Part shown: positions 1 to 9,400 of the stretch, in pieces
How the letters are laid out: every line of letters starts with the position of its first letter
Position numbering within the stretch: the first letter of the stretch is position 1
Assembly (NCBI RefSeq): GCF_036711975.1
Contig: NC_091966.1
Span: 35,347,501-35,411,500 of the forward strand
From: Onthophagus taurus
Taxonomy: Eukaryota; Arthropoda; Insecta; Coleoptera; Scarabaeidae
Length of the DNA: 64,000 nt
Direction: 5' to 3'
Translations under genes and position numbers: made by a program
Notes under the pieces: model-generated
What the model saw: only the letters and a program-made list of their open reading frames with translations
Told to the model about the DNA's origin: nothing
Database searches by the model: none

Positions 1-339
1 ATCGCTTGAAGGTGCTTTTCTCCGTTTTTGAATTTGATTAAATTTGAATCGACGATAATGTCTCTTTTTATGCGTTGGTGACGATTTAACACTGCCATCA
101 TATTTTGTTTTATAAACTGAATTACTATTAAATACCACGGGACCAACAACATTATCCAATTTTGATTCTTTCGATGTTTCTTCAGTTGCAAATTCATCAT
201 CATTTACATTATCATTATTTCTAAAACTAACGGCTTCGGTGTAGACGATGGTACAACATACCATGACAATAATCAGTAAAAAGGTGTTAAAATAACAAGA
301 ATTCTTTGACGGACCTCTCTTTAAGCGTCTACATCGCAT
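1..339 (-). CDS. N-terminus of unrecognised secreted/membrane-anchored protein (partial)
   Basis: The reading frame is open for 113 codons from the ATG at 337-339 down to base 1, where the window cuts it. The first ~15 residues are basic (MRCRRLKRGPSKNS), followed by ~20 hydrophobic residues (YFNTFLLIIVMVCCTIVYTEA). This is a signal peptide with a long n-region, or a type II signal anchor. The rest is hydrophilic and acidic, then turns strongly basic (KKRHYRRF, QKRRK), which resembles proprotein-convertase sites of a secreted precursor. The frame is open further upstream to a TAA, but there is no other in-frame ATG, so this start is the natural choice. The precursor layout would fit a growth factor, neuropeptide or cuticular protein. 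I do not recognise the family and give no function. Confidence 0.6.
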   Translation of the reverse strand, partial: MRCRRLKRGPSKNSCYFNTFLLIIVMVCCTIVYTEAVSFRNNDNVNDDEFATEETSKESKLDNVVGPVVFNSNSVYKTKYDGSVKSSPTHKKRHYRRFKFNQIQKRRKAPSSD

Positions 340-368
340 TGCAGTTTTACTTCTTTCTGTTCGGACAT
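321..368 (-). promoter_or_regulatory. upstream ORF overlapping the start codon at 339
   Basis: An ATG at 366-368 opens a 15-codon frame ending at the TAA at 321-323. It is in a different frame from the main CDS and overlaps its start (337-339). If the 5' leader includes it, ribosomes would have to leak past it to reach the main start, so it could repress translation. Position and frame are seen; the effect is inferred. Confidence 0.45.
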
Positions 369-558
369 CTAATTGTATCTTGCGAGTGACGGGCGGTTCT
401 TGGACGCATTTGAAATTAATGTCAGAATGGCAATGTCTTCCTGACAGCTCAAATTATGTACGATTATTCTTTAAATTCCAAAATTTATCCCACAAATTGC
501 AAGCAAAATCAACTTTTGTATTGGTCAAATCGATCCAATACTCCTTGAACCAATAATA

Positions 559-566
559 TATTTATA
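559..566 (-). promoter_or_regulatory. TATA box candidate (TATAAATA) for the gene at 1-339
   Basis: On the minus strand the sequence reads TATAAATA, a consensus TATA box. A start site ~30 bp downstream would lie near 530, giving a ~190 nt leader that contains the overlapping uORF. In AT-rich DNA such matches also occur by chance. Confidence 0.3.
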
Positions 567-569
567 ACT

Positions 570-1125
570 TTAGCTTCTTTTGCCAATATATAAGCTGGTA
601 ATTGTTTGGCATAATGAGTGTCAATAAAAACTTAAAAAAATGTAAAAAATCATTATATAATGCATAAATTCGAGTTTCAACTCTTATAATTATTTTATTA
701 TTTTGTTAATTATATATAATTAAATAATCATATTAAATAATAATTTAAATTTATTTTAGATTAAAAATCGCAACTATTTATCTTTTTGAAGCTAAGCTTC
801 AAATCGCTCATGATACAACCAAATCTACTGATCTTTAATGATATTATCTGATACATGCGAGTTTAATGACTCCTTCACCAAAGGCTTGTTGGAATAAAGC
901 TATTAACTCCTAAGTGATACACATATACTCGTGCTTGAGTGGCGATTAAACCAAACCTATACAAACTAGTATGTTTGCAGACCTATCGCTAGGAACTCAA
1001 GACGCAAATACATGCTGCAAGGAAAATCCACCTACACTGATCCTGAAAAAAATGGTTAATGCTTTTGCAGATTAATTTTCTAGAGTAATCTAGAGTATAT
1101 ACATATTGGTTTCTCTGCTTACAAC
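570..1125. other. AT-rich intergenic stretch, nothing recognised
   Basis: There is no reading frame of note. A short palindrome GAAGCTAAGCTTC lies near 789, and the rest is low-complexity AT. I see no promoter, RNA gene or transposon end that I can support. Confidence 0.5.
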
Positions 1126-1278
1126 ATGGTTGATGTATACTGTACGTATCGTCTATTATTTGTTGCCGATGTTAAATATATATTATATTTATCATATCTA
1201 TTTCTTTTTTCTTGTAATATTGTCCTTTTTTCTTGTATCTTTGTTGGGAATAAAGTGAATTATTATTATTATAAGGAA
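1126..1278 (+). mobile_element. 3' tail of a non-LTR retrotransposon with (TTA)n end
   Basis: A T-rich 3' UTR-like stretch contains GTTGGGAATAAAGTGAA and runs into a short TTA microsatellite at ~1258-1272. A T-rich leader, an AATAAA and then a trinucleotide tail is the usual 3' end of many insect CR1/Jockey-type LINE copies. Only the tail is present, so family assignment is an inference. It is opposite in orientation to the LINE body at 1519-2829. Confidence 0.45.
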
Positions 1279-1518
1279 AGACTAATTTTAAGTATAAAAT
1301 TATTAGGGCGGAGTTAGGAATCAAGTTCCTACAAACAAAAAAAAAATAAAAATATTAATAAAATAGAACAAAAGAAAAATTTAAAAAAAACAATGATTAC
1401 GAAATTAATAATATTAAACAAATGAAAATTTAAAAAAACAAAGGAATATATATTAATTGCAATACATTATACATGCGAAACTCAGCAACTATACGACAGA
1501 TTGTTCATCCATTAATAT

Positions 1519-2829
1519 TTATCGCAGTTTCTTCCTAAACGCATTCAAATTTAGAGATTTCAAAGAGCCTGGTAGCGGATAATAATATTTAGGAAGGTAA
1601 TAAGTGAAGTATCGTTCAAATAACGAGGTCTCGTGTTTAGGAGGTGTAATAATACCTCTATTTCTAATATTGATATTATGAACATCTGTTCTAAATGATA
1701 TTTTGTTGTATAGATACGGGGGCTTCTTCAACATGAGAAGCTTATGGTAAAATAATAACAAATGCAACTTTCTTCTGTTGGACATATTCAACCAACCAGA
1801 ATCTATCAATTTATGAGACACATGATCATACCATTTTAAACCGTATACAAGCCTGAGGCAAGCATTCTGTACCCGCTGTACACGACTTACTGAAGCGCTA
1901 TCCAGACAGGTACCGAAAACCTTATCACAAAAGGTGAAATGACTAAGTACAAGTGTATCGCACAGTTTTAACAGTGTAGTTTTAGATACTGTGTGCCTAA
2001 TGCCATAAATTAATTTCTACGCTGCATATGATTTGTTGGTTTTTTGTGTAATATGTGTTTTAAATCTAATATCTGAATCCTGATACAATCCCAAATTACG
2101 AAAACAACATCCTACATTAATTAGCTGACCATCAACTTCTATACTGAATTGAGGAGAATGTTCCTCGCGCAAACCCCGCCTACCAAAAAGCATCAATGCC
2201 GACTTGGCACCATTCACCTTCAAATTATATCCAGACGAAATTTCCACTAAGTTTCTAATTTCCTGTGTTAAAATAGTTTCAGCCAGTGACACATCACTAT
2301 ACTCATTGGGTATCATCTGCGTAAAAATTACAGCTACAGTGTTTCAAACTATTTGAAAAGTTGGATGTATATAACGAAAGCAAAAGTGGCCCCAATATAG
2401 AACCCTCTATATTACACAACTATAATACACAACCTTTGCAAGAACCAGGAAAATGCTAATAGGTCGTAAATCCTTGTACTCTTGGGGATAAGAAATTTTT
2501 GGTAATGGAGTTACCAGAGCGGTCTTCCAACGGGAAGGGAAAATGCATTTCTCCAAACAGTAATTAACTATATGCGTTAAATCTGGGAGTATAAAAGGAT
2601 AGCAGCACAAGAGCATTGATAACGAAATACCATCATCTCTGTCAGCATTAAGTAAATAACTTGCAACAACGTTTTCATGTACAGTTTCGAAATCAAAATA
2701 CTTCTGAAATTCACATTTTTTGTTACTGTTATAAAAGTACATAACATCACTTGAAGGTGCTGCCAATGAACAACCTGTCTGGAGAGAGTGGTTATTAATG
2801 TCGTTCGCATTTCTTAAATGCATGGGCAA
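1519..2829 (-). mobile_element. Decayed CR1/Jockey-like LINE, ORF2 reverse transcriptase to C-terminus
   Basis: Read on the minus strand, pieces of one ORF2 follow in order. First comes the RT finger region (FPSRWKTALVTPLPK, then LRPIS) near 2430-2550. Next is the palm (GSILGPLL, then the catalytic FYADDT, YADD at 2312-2323), then the thumb (CFRNLGL, FKTHI) near 2050-2120. Last is the C-terminal connection domain (RVQNACLRLVYG, NRRKLHLLLFYHKLL) down to a stop near 1519. Part of the palm between the finger block and GSILGPLL is missing. Directly after YADDTQ the frame shifts by one base, and other stops interrupt it. It cannot encode an active RT. Family-level naming (CR1 versus Jockey clade) is tentative. 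Confidence 0.82.
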
Positions 2830-2944
2830 AGTGTTTACTCTATTCCTGATTACTCCGAAATCACGAACATCGCAGATGTCCCAGTTCGACTCGTTACGTG
2901 TCTTCTCAACGTTTTATATTTCGATCGCATGACTTTAACTATGG

Positions 2945-3345
2945 CACGATTGCAAACAGTTTATACCTTCTTGGTTCTTTGGCTATTGTTTCCATATCCA
3001 TTTCATTTCCATATCCTGCATCGTCTGTATAGCATATGATTCTGACATCCTTCTCACCCAACCTATATTCCCTTCCACCAGCCACCGTTCCTTCTTTATT
3101 TTGTTCATCACTAAATTGAATAGAGTCGGGCTGCGAGTAATATCTTCTTGTCTCCCCCCAGTTGCAATTCTGATACTTTTCGTCACTCCTTTCTCTGTTC
3201 TAACAAAAGCCTGACGCCCTGTACCTCTTATATCATTTAGAAGTACCACAATATTCGGGTACATGTAATTATAGGAGATAATAAAATTGCTTGGGATTGT
3301 CTTCTCACTCTTCTTGAAGATTAGTATCAGTATGCCAGTTTCCAT
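2945..3345 (-). mobile_element. Reverse transcriptase fragment of an RTE-like LINE
   Basis: On the minus strand a frame reads VRTEKGVTKSIRIATGGRQ then SPTLFNLVMNKI. This is the block before the catalytic palm motif in RTE-type reverse transcriptases (usual form GVRQGD.LSPTLFN). A +1 shift is then needed to read GEKDVRIICYTDDA, which holds the YxDD box as YTDD at 3020-3031. The changed GGRQED and the frameshift mark it as dead. It lies next to the CR1/Jockey-like relic in the same orientation but belongs to a different clade. Confidence 0.72.
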
Positions 3346-4181
3346 GGAGATGGTGTCCTTTTACTTTTGATAATTATCTTAAGTAGCATTTCATCTACCT
3401 GTGCGTCCCCGCCAAATTTAATCACCTCTTTTGTTAGTTCATCTACATCTGGTGATTATCTGTTCATTAACTTTTTGAATTTTTTAGATTAAAGTGCAAT
3501 TACTTATTATTTGTGCTGTTAAAACAGTGTAAATTTATAAGTGACAAAACTAAGCAAGCTAAACAGCAACGTCTAAGGTAAGAAGTTCCTTCAGATGAAC
3601 AAAATAAACGATTAAAAGATTCGATTGACAAATTTGTTCCTACTAGCTCTAGTGATTCTTGTGATAACGACTTAGCTCCTAACCGATCCAAGATCGAGAT
3701 GATCCCACTACAGTGAGTCCATAGGAAAGAGCTTCGTAGAAATGCAACACTCTAAACAAAAACTTCGTACTAAAAATTGAATGCATGTGGCGCCATCTGT
3801 TGGAGATATTTCGGAATTATTCAGCTAAGAACCAAACCACTAGAATACAGGTTGGATTTTGTTTATATATAAAAGCTCTAAAACACAGAATAACTGTTTG
3901 GAAAGTGCTTAGAGCCACTATAGGACTCCAATTAACGTTCCGACTGGTTGGGAATTCCTCAGATGCAATTACACCTGCCAAATAATGCCGCCACATTTAA
4001 ATTTACACTGCATCATATGACATGTGAGATTGCATTTGACGAGCTTCCAAGCAGTTATAACTTGTTATAAGGTTAGCTGAAACAAAGCTATAATGTCAAT
4101 TATAATCTAATTATTTAATCATACCATTATTACTTTATTATACTCTTACCCTTGTAACTCTTACCGAAAAATCACTTTAAA
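3346..4181. other. Intergenic, no gene recognised
   Basis: No supported gene. A 14-mer GCGCCATCTGTTGG at ~3790 recurs at ~18244, and a shorter relative lies at ~4575. Around 4182-4225 the sequence has TGACGTTT and AAACGTCA in inverted orientation, plus CAACTTTTAAAAGTTG. These may belong to the promoter or leader of the transcript that starts next. Confidence 0.4.
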
Positions 4182-4635
4182 ATGACGTTTTCATCTGTCA
4201 TTCTGAACAAACGTCAACTTTTAAAAGTTGAAGTTAGCGGCAAATTTAAAAATATTACACGAATTGGAATCTATACTTTGTAAATTAAAAGAATCATACT
4301 GGTAATAATTGTTATTGCTGTCTCTCATCATTCCCACTATTAATAATAAAATTGTTAGTTTAATTATATTATTTCAGTATAGACGCTATTGCCATCGTAC
4401 GGTGGGATTTCGACATACAATCAGTCCCAATTTCTCCTATCAAAGATCCCTGGATGCCTGGGGCCCCTGGGGCTGAGTGAGTTTAACGATATCTTAGCCA
4501 TAATGGAAGAAGTAAGTAAACAAAATCTAAATCAAATAACAATACTTTAAAACAATTTAAAATATTTATTTACAGCGCCATCTTATAGTCAGTCTTCAAA
4601 CTAATTTAGACTTTGTCTACAAATGTGATTGGTAA
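4182..4635 (+). CDS. Small spliced transcript upstream of LAS1L; short ORF(s) of unknown function
   Basis: Strong splice signals define exons: a first exon ending at 4279 (GTAAAT donor), a second from 4378 or 4383 (TTTCAG or TATAG acceptor) to 4511 (GTAAGT donor), and a third from 4576 after TTTACAG. The 64 bp second intron matches the LAS1L introns in size. All three frames of exon 2 are open across most of its length. One frame is open through exon 2 and across the junction (SYGGISTYNQSQFLL, GLSEFNDILAIMEE, then RHLIVSLQTNLDFVYKCDW, stop 4633-4635). An ATG at 4182 would enter another frame that stops at 4474 (ending DAWGPWG). I recognise neither product. Exon 3 may run into LAS1L exon 1, so these could be 5' leader exons of LAS1L or the first cistron of a dicistronic mRNA. 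Confidence 0.4.
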
Positions 4636-4697
4636 CTAAACTGTGAACTGCATGTTGAAAATTAAATTTTAAATAATTTTGAATAATTGGAAGATAA

Positions 4698-6297
4698 ATG
4701 GATATAAATATGAATATTTCAAATGAAACTGAAAACCCTGAAACATTGCATTTAATGCACGTTCCTTGGTATAACACGTAAGTAGTATTCATTCAATTAT
4801 CAACATAACCTATAAATTATTTCTTTTCTAAAGTGATGAATGGAAAAGTGTTTATTACCAACTATTTAACGCTGATGCTACAAAAGAAGATAAGAAAAAA
4901 GCTTTAAATACACTTATCGTGTGGAAATATCGTATGCCAAGACTGTATGGGTTAATTGAAGGCACTTTAATTTTAGTACAATGTTTGACGATGGTTGATG
5001 AAGATTTTTCAGATGAGGTTACAAAGCATATCGTTTCTTCAGCGATTCTGAGGTAAAATAACGATTATTACAAATATTTTTTACTTAATTGAAGTAAAAT
5101 TTTAGATTTTTAAATGTGTGCTTGTGTAATTCAAAAAGTCAACAAACATTCTTTCATGTTGCCAAGACGAAAAACTTACCTGATTGGATTGTGGAGATTA
5201 GACATAATTTTGCTCATTCTCAAACTCTTTCATCGCCAGAAATGTTGATGAGAGCATTGAAATTTTTATTTAATTGGATAAAAGAAAATTATTGGGATCA
5301 ACAAGTTAAAACTCTTCAAGACTACATAACTCCTCCAATAACTGTATTTAATGATCTTTTGGATTTGTATGAGAAGGTTGTTGAAGTCAGTGATAAGGAT
5401 TATTCAGCCACTAAGTTACGAAGATTATTAAATAAGCATAATATTAGATTTCATAAGTGTAAATATACTTTATTACAAAGAATTGCATTAGCGTTGATTG
5501 AAAAACCTGTGAATAAATCAACCATTCCTGATGCTATTATAAAAAATAATAATTTTTTTAAAGCTGCTGAAATATCAAATGGTAAAATTAATTTAAAGTT
5601 TGTTTTATTTTCATTATTTTTTGTCTGATTTTAGATGGATTTATTGTTATACAATATCAGTACTGTTGGAATCCATTAATTTTCGCTTTAATTGAATGGA
5701 AAATATTTTACAAATTTTTAAAAATGTTGGTTTTAATTTGTTGTAAAAATGAGGATGTAAATACTGCAAAAAAATCAGCAGCTTGGATAAAAAGTATTTG
5801 TTATGTGATTAAGGCTGATAAAACAACGAATATTTTGAAAACCTTTAATGAGCAGAAATCATATGAAAATTTTGTTTATTGGACAACTTCTCATCCAAAT
5901 GTATATATGAAAAATTACATAAAAGAGTAAATCTTTTTTATCGATTTTAATGATTTTTTTTAATAATATGATTGCAGGTTGTTAATATTAGGAAACTTTA
6001 CTGACGAATTTATATTTTTTACGTGTCTAGCTGCAGAAGCGCTTGTTCCAAAACCAAATAGTGAACGACCAAAAAATATATATACCCTAGATAGTTTAAG
6101 AGAGGATTTTATGGAACAGTTGCATGAAGAAATAATAACTGAAAACAGATCAGAAATGAAAGGATGGCAAGTTGTAACAAGTAAATGTTCCAAAATGTTT
6201 CCATTTATGCAATCATTAAAATTTACGTTTTTATTATGTTATTTTAGATGGAGATATATTTGATGGTATACCATTAGGAACAGGGCCAGATTTTTAA
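4698..6297 (+). CDS. LAS1L: LAS1-like pre-rRNA processing protein
   Basis: Six exons: 4698-4777, 4834-5052, 5106-5581, 5635-5926, 5978-6180 and 6248-6297. All junctions are GT-AG with consistent phase, giving 439 residues. The Las1 domain is clear: VPWYNTDEW at the start, W-K-RMPRLYG, and LPDWIVEIRHNFAHSQTL near residues 124-141. RHNFAH (R132...H137) is the Rx4H catalytic motif of the HEPN nuclease fold. In the family, Las1 pairs with the polynucleotide kinase Grc3/NOL9 to cut ITS2 during 60S maturation in the nucleolus. The C-terminus ends GDIFDGIPLGTGPDF, resembling the conserved CPIG.LPG end of Las1. The start is chosen because a TAA lies directly before the ATG at 4698. A second in-frame ATG follows at 4710. 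Shorter than the human protein, as expected for the insect form. Confidence 0.9.
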
Positions 6298-6494
6298 AGA
6301 ATTATTTTATTATATAATTTATAATAATACAAAAATACAATTATGTCCCTAATATGACCCGTTTATAACAAAAATCTGTGCGCTTTTTTGAATCCTACTT
6401 AAAGTAAGTACCATTTTATAAAAACGAAAAGTAACAAAAATATTACAATAATAAAAAAATTTTAGCTATTATAATTCTTTAAATAAATAAATGT
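6298..6494. other. Convergent 3' ends of LAS1L and TMEM135
   Basis: Only 197 bp separate the two stop codons. An AATAAA on the + strand at 6450-6455 would serve LAS1L. On the - strand the likely signal is the complement of TTTATT at ~6306 for TMEM135. If both are used, the two 3' UTRs overlap antisense by well over 100 bp. Confidence 0.45.
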
Positions 6495-9400
6495 TTACCA
6501 TTTAATCCCAAGAAATTGTACAACCTTTGGCGTTTTTGTTCTTTCAATAGTTTGCGCTAATCCTTCCATCGTTCCAAGACCCCATGGTTCAAAAGCTGAT
6601 CTATCCATACAGGCCACTCTTCCTCCGGATATATTACACAAAAATTTCCAATAACTTGACCTTAGATTTTGTGGCTCAAGTAAAGCCACGTGGAACAACA
6701 TAGCCGTACTAAAGCAGTAAAGTAGCAAATTAAATCCTGGTACTTTTGGTACATATCCATGATCGATACCCAGATTATAAGCAATCTAAAAATATTTGAT
6801 AATTACTTTTGTTATAAAATGGATGAAGAATTATAACTTTGAATGATATTGAAATGAACAATGGTAAATAAAATATCATATCGCTACTAGTCTATTTAAC
6901 ATATAAATAAACAACAACAATAAGTAAAAATATAAAGAACACTTATTTTTTGTAGTCTACACTACACGGTATATACTTTTAATCAAAGGTCTAGAATGTT
7001 CCAAAAATATTGAGGGAAATAAGAAAAATATGAACTGCTAGAGAAAACAAAGTGACAAGACCTCGTGTTATTTTCAAATGTTTAACCACAAATGTTAGAA
7101 TCAAATGATTTGCGTGCTTCCAATACTTTTTACTTTAATTGCTAAAAAAGGCAAATCGCAAACGGAAATTTAATTTTCAGGAAATTAATTTTATAGCGAA
7201 TTTTGCAAGTTATCGATGAAAATTGCAACATCGGAAATGTTATCAAAACTTCAAATATTGTTTTCTCAAAAACTAAAAGTTATTTTTCAAAATGGGTTGG
7301 TTCATTGGAAAGAGTACACTTTTATTAACACTTTGGGTAATTTTTATACTCATATTCCAAGAACTGGATTTTATACGAATTTTTAAAACTTAATCGGCGA
7401 AAATTGCAAAATTCGAAAAAATCAGCCGGATTTTAAAAAATGACCGGATAGTAGCCGGATATCCGTTCCACTACTAATATTGAGCATCACAAGGAACACA
7501 GTAGACCACACCCGATTTCAGCTGGGGTTCAGTGATGTCTTTAACCCTTCTAAATAATTTCTGAATTTTGTTTTCATAACAGTCGACAGTTTTATGTTTT
7601 TGAAAATTGAAACTAATGAACACCTTTTTAATTTTTCTACTTAGATTGTTTACGAAAGGAATTTTCCGATATTTAATGACTCGATTGTCTGGAATGATAT
7701 TTTTAGGTAGGTTACTTTGTGGATTTGATGAAAACAATAATTTACTAATTAAATTCTGTGGGTAACCATTGTTGACAAAATTTTTTTTAAGAAGTAAGAT
7801 TTTTATCTAGAAACAAAGGATCACTTATACATGTAACTCTGTGTTTCATCGTTTGTACTGTTGCTATTTTATGGCCAAAGTTGTGGTTTGAATTGAAGTT
7901 AAGATATCTACCAGAGTAGCTAGGTTTTCTGTACCAAATTATTATTATTGTAGTTGTTAAAAATTGCTCTGAAGAAGGTTGGATCTTACAACCACAAGCA
8001 CTTTAAAAAAGATTGTTCCTGAATTATTTCTGACCGTTCACCCTGATTAACGTAATTGAAATTTGTGCTCAAATGAGCCAGATGATTTACAGTGGCATTT
8101 ATACAGGTGTGCTAATATCTCTCAAGATTTCAATGTATTGATATTGACATAGTAATATCCGAATATACAGGTGTGTCAAATGTCTGGAATATAGTCAATA
8201 ACTTCGCCATTTGTGGGTTTAAAGAAAAATGTTTCAAATAAGTTTCTTTATTAATTGTGGCGCATTTGTTGGCGATATTTGCTTGTTTACATTGTTTTTT
8301 GTTTCGTTGCTATGGCAACCAACATTGTTATTTTAAATGGGATGCATTTTTTTTTGCATATTTTGAAAGAAGATAAATCCCTCTACGCGATGAACATATC
8401 AAATCATATGATTACATAAGAAAAAAATCGAGAAAAATACGTTTTCTGAAAATATTAAATCAGTAATTTACAATCAAAGTAGGCACCGAAATAACGCCGC
8501 CTATTTTTGGACATTTAAAGCTGTCAACGGCGCTTTTTTCGGCGCCTACTTTGATTGTAATTTGCTGATTTAATATTTTTAGAAAACACATATTTCTCGA
8601 TTTTTTTCTTATACAACCATATGATTTGATATGTTCATCGTATAGAGGGACTTAACCTCTATCAAAGTATGCAAAAAAACATATGCATCCCATTTAAAAT
8701 AACAATATTGGTTGCCATAGCAACGAAACAAAATGCATGTTGCAACCCTCTTCAGAAACTGGTTCGAAGTGACTTCGAATTTTAGTTCAATTAACACCGG
8801 CAGTGAAAGCCTTCGTACTTAAACCAGTATATGTTGGCGGAAACTATAATCCGAATATACTATACTTATCTATATTTGCAAAATCAAGTGCAGATACGGC
8901 AAAAATAAAACAAATAGTAAGTACGGTAAAAATGAAGACACTCAGAACAATAGGAGGAGTGACTACGTAATCATGTGAGGAGCAGCAGTAAGAGAAGAAT
9001 ACAGAATCCACGATGTGGTGAAATAGATGCAATCCAGACGACGGGAATGAAGAGACAAAATGTTTCCGGAAAAATTGGCCAAATGGATCATGTTAGAAAA
9101 ACCAGACAATAATCGAGTGCCTGGAAGGCCATCGAAAAGATGGCATAAAAGTTGGACTCAGGGTCGCAAGATGTCTAAATATAGAAAAAGCAGGAAAATG
9201 GAAAGAGGAAAAAGAAGCTTTGTCTTCAACTTCAACAAATAGTAGGAAAATGGTTACTCAAATAGTTTAAGTCGGTGCTTGGGTATCGTTAACATGTAAC
9301 AGTACCTAACATTTATATTATGAATGTAGGATAGCGGATTTTAATAAGCAGAAGTCTTATATAAATATTTTTTGGTACAGAAAAGAAACTCCTCCCGAGT

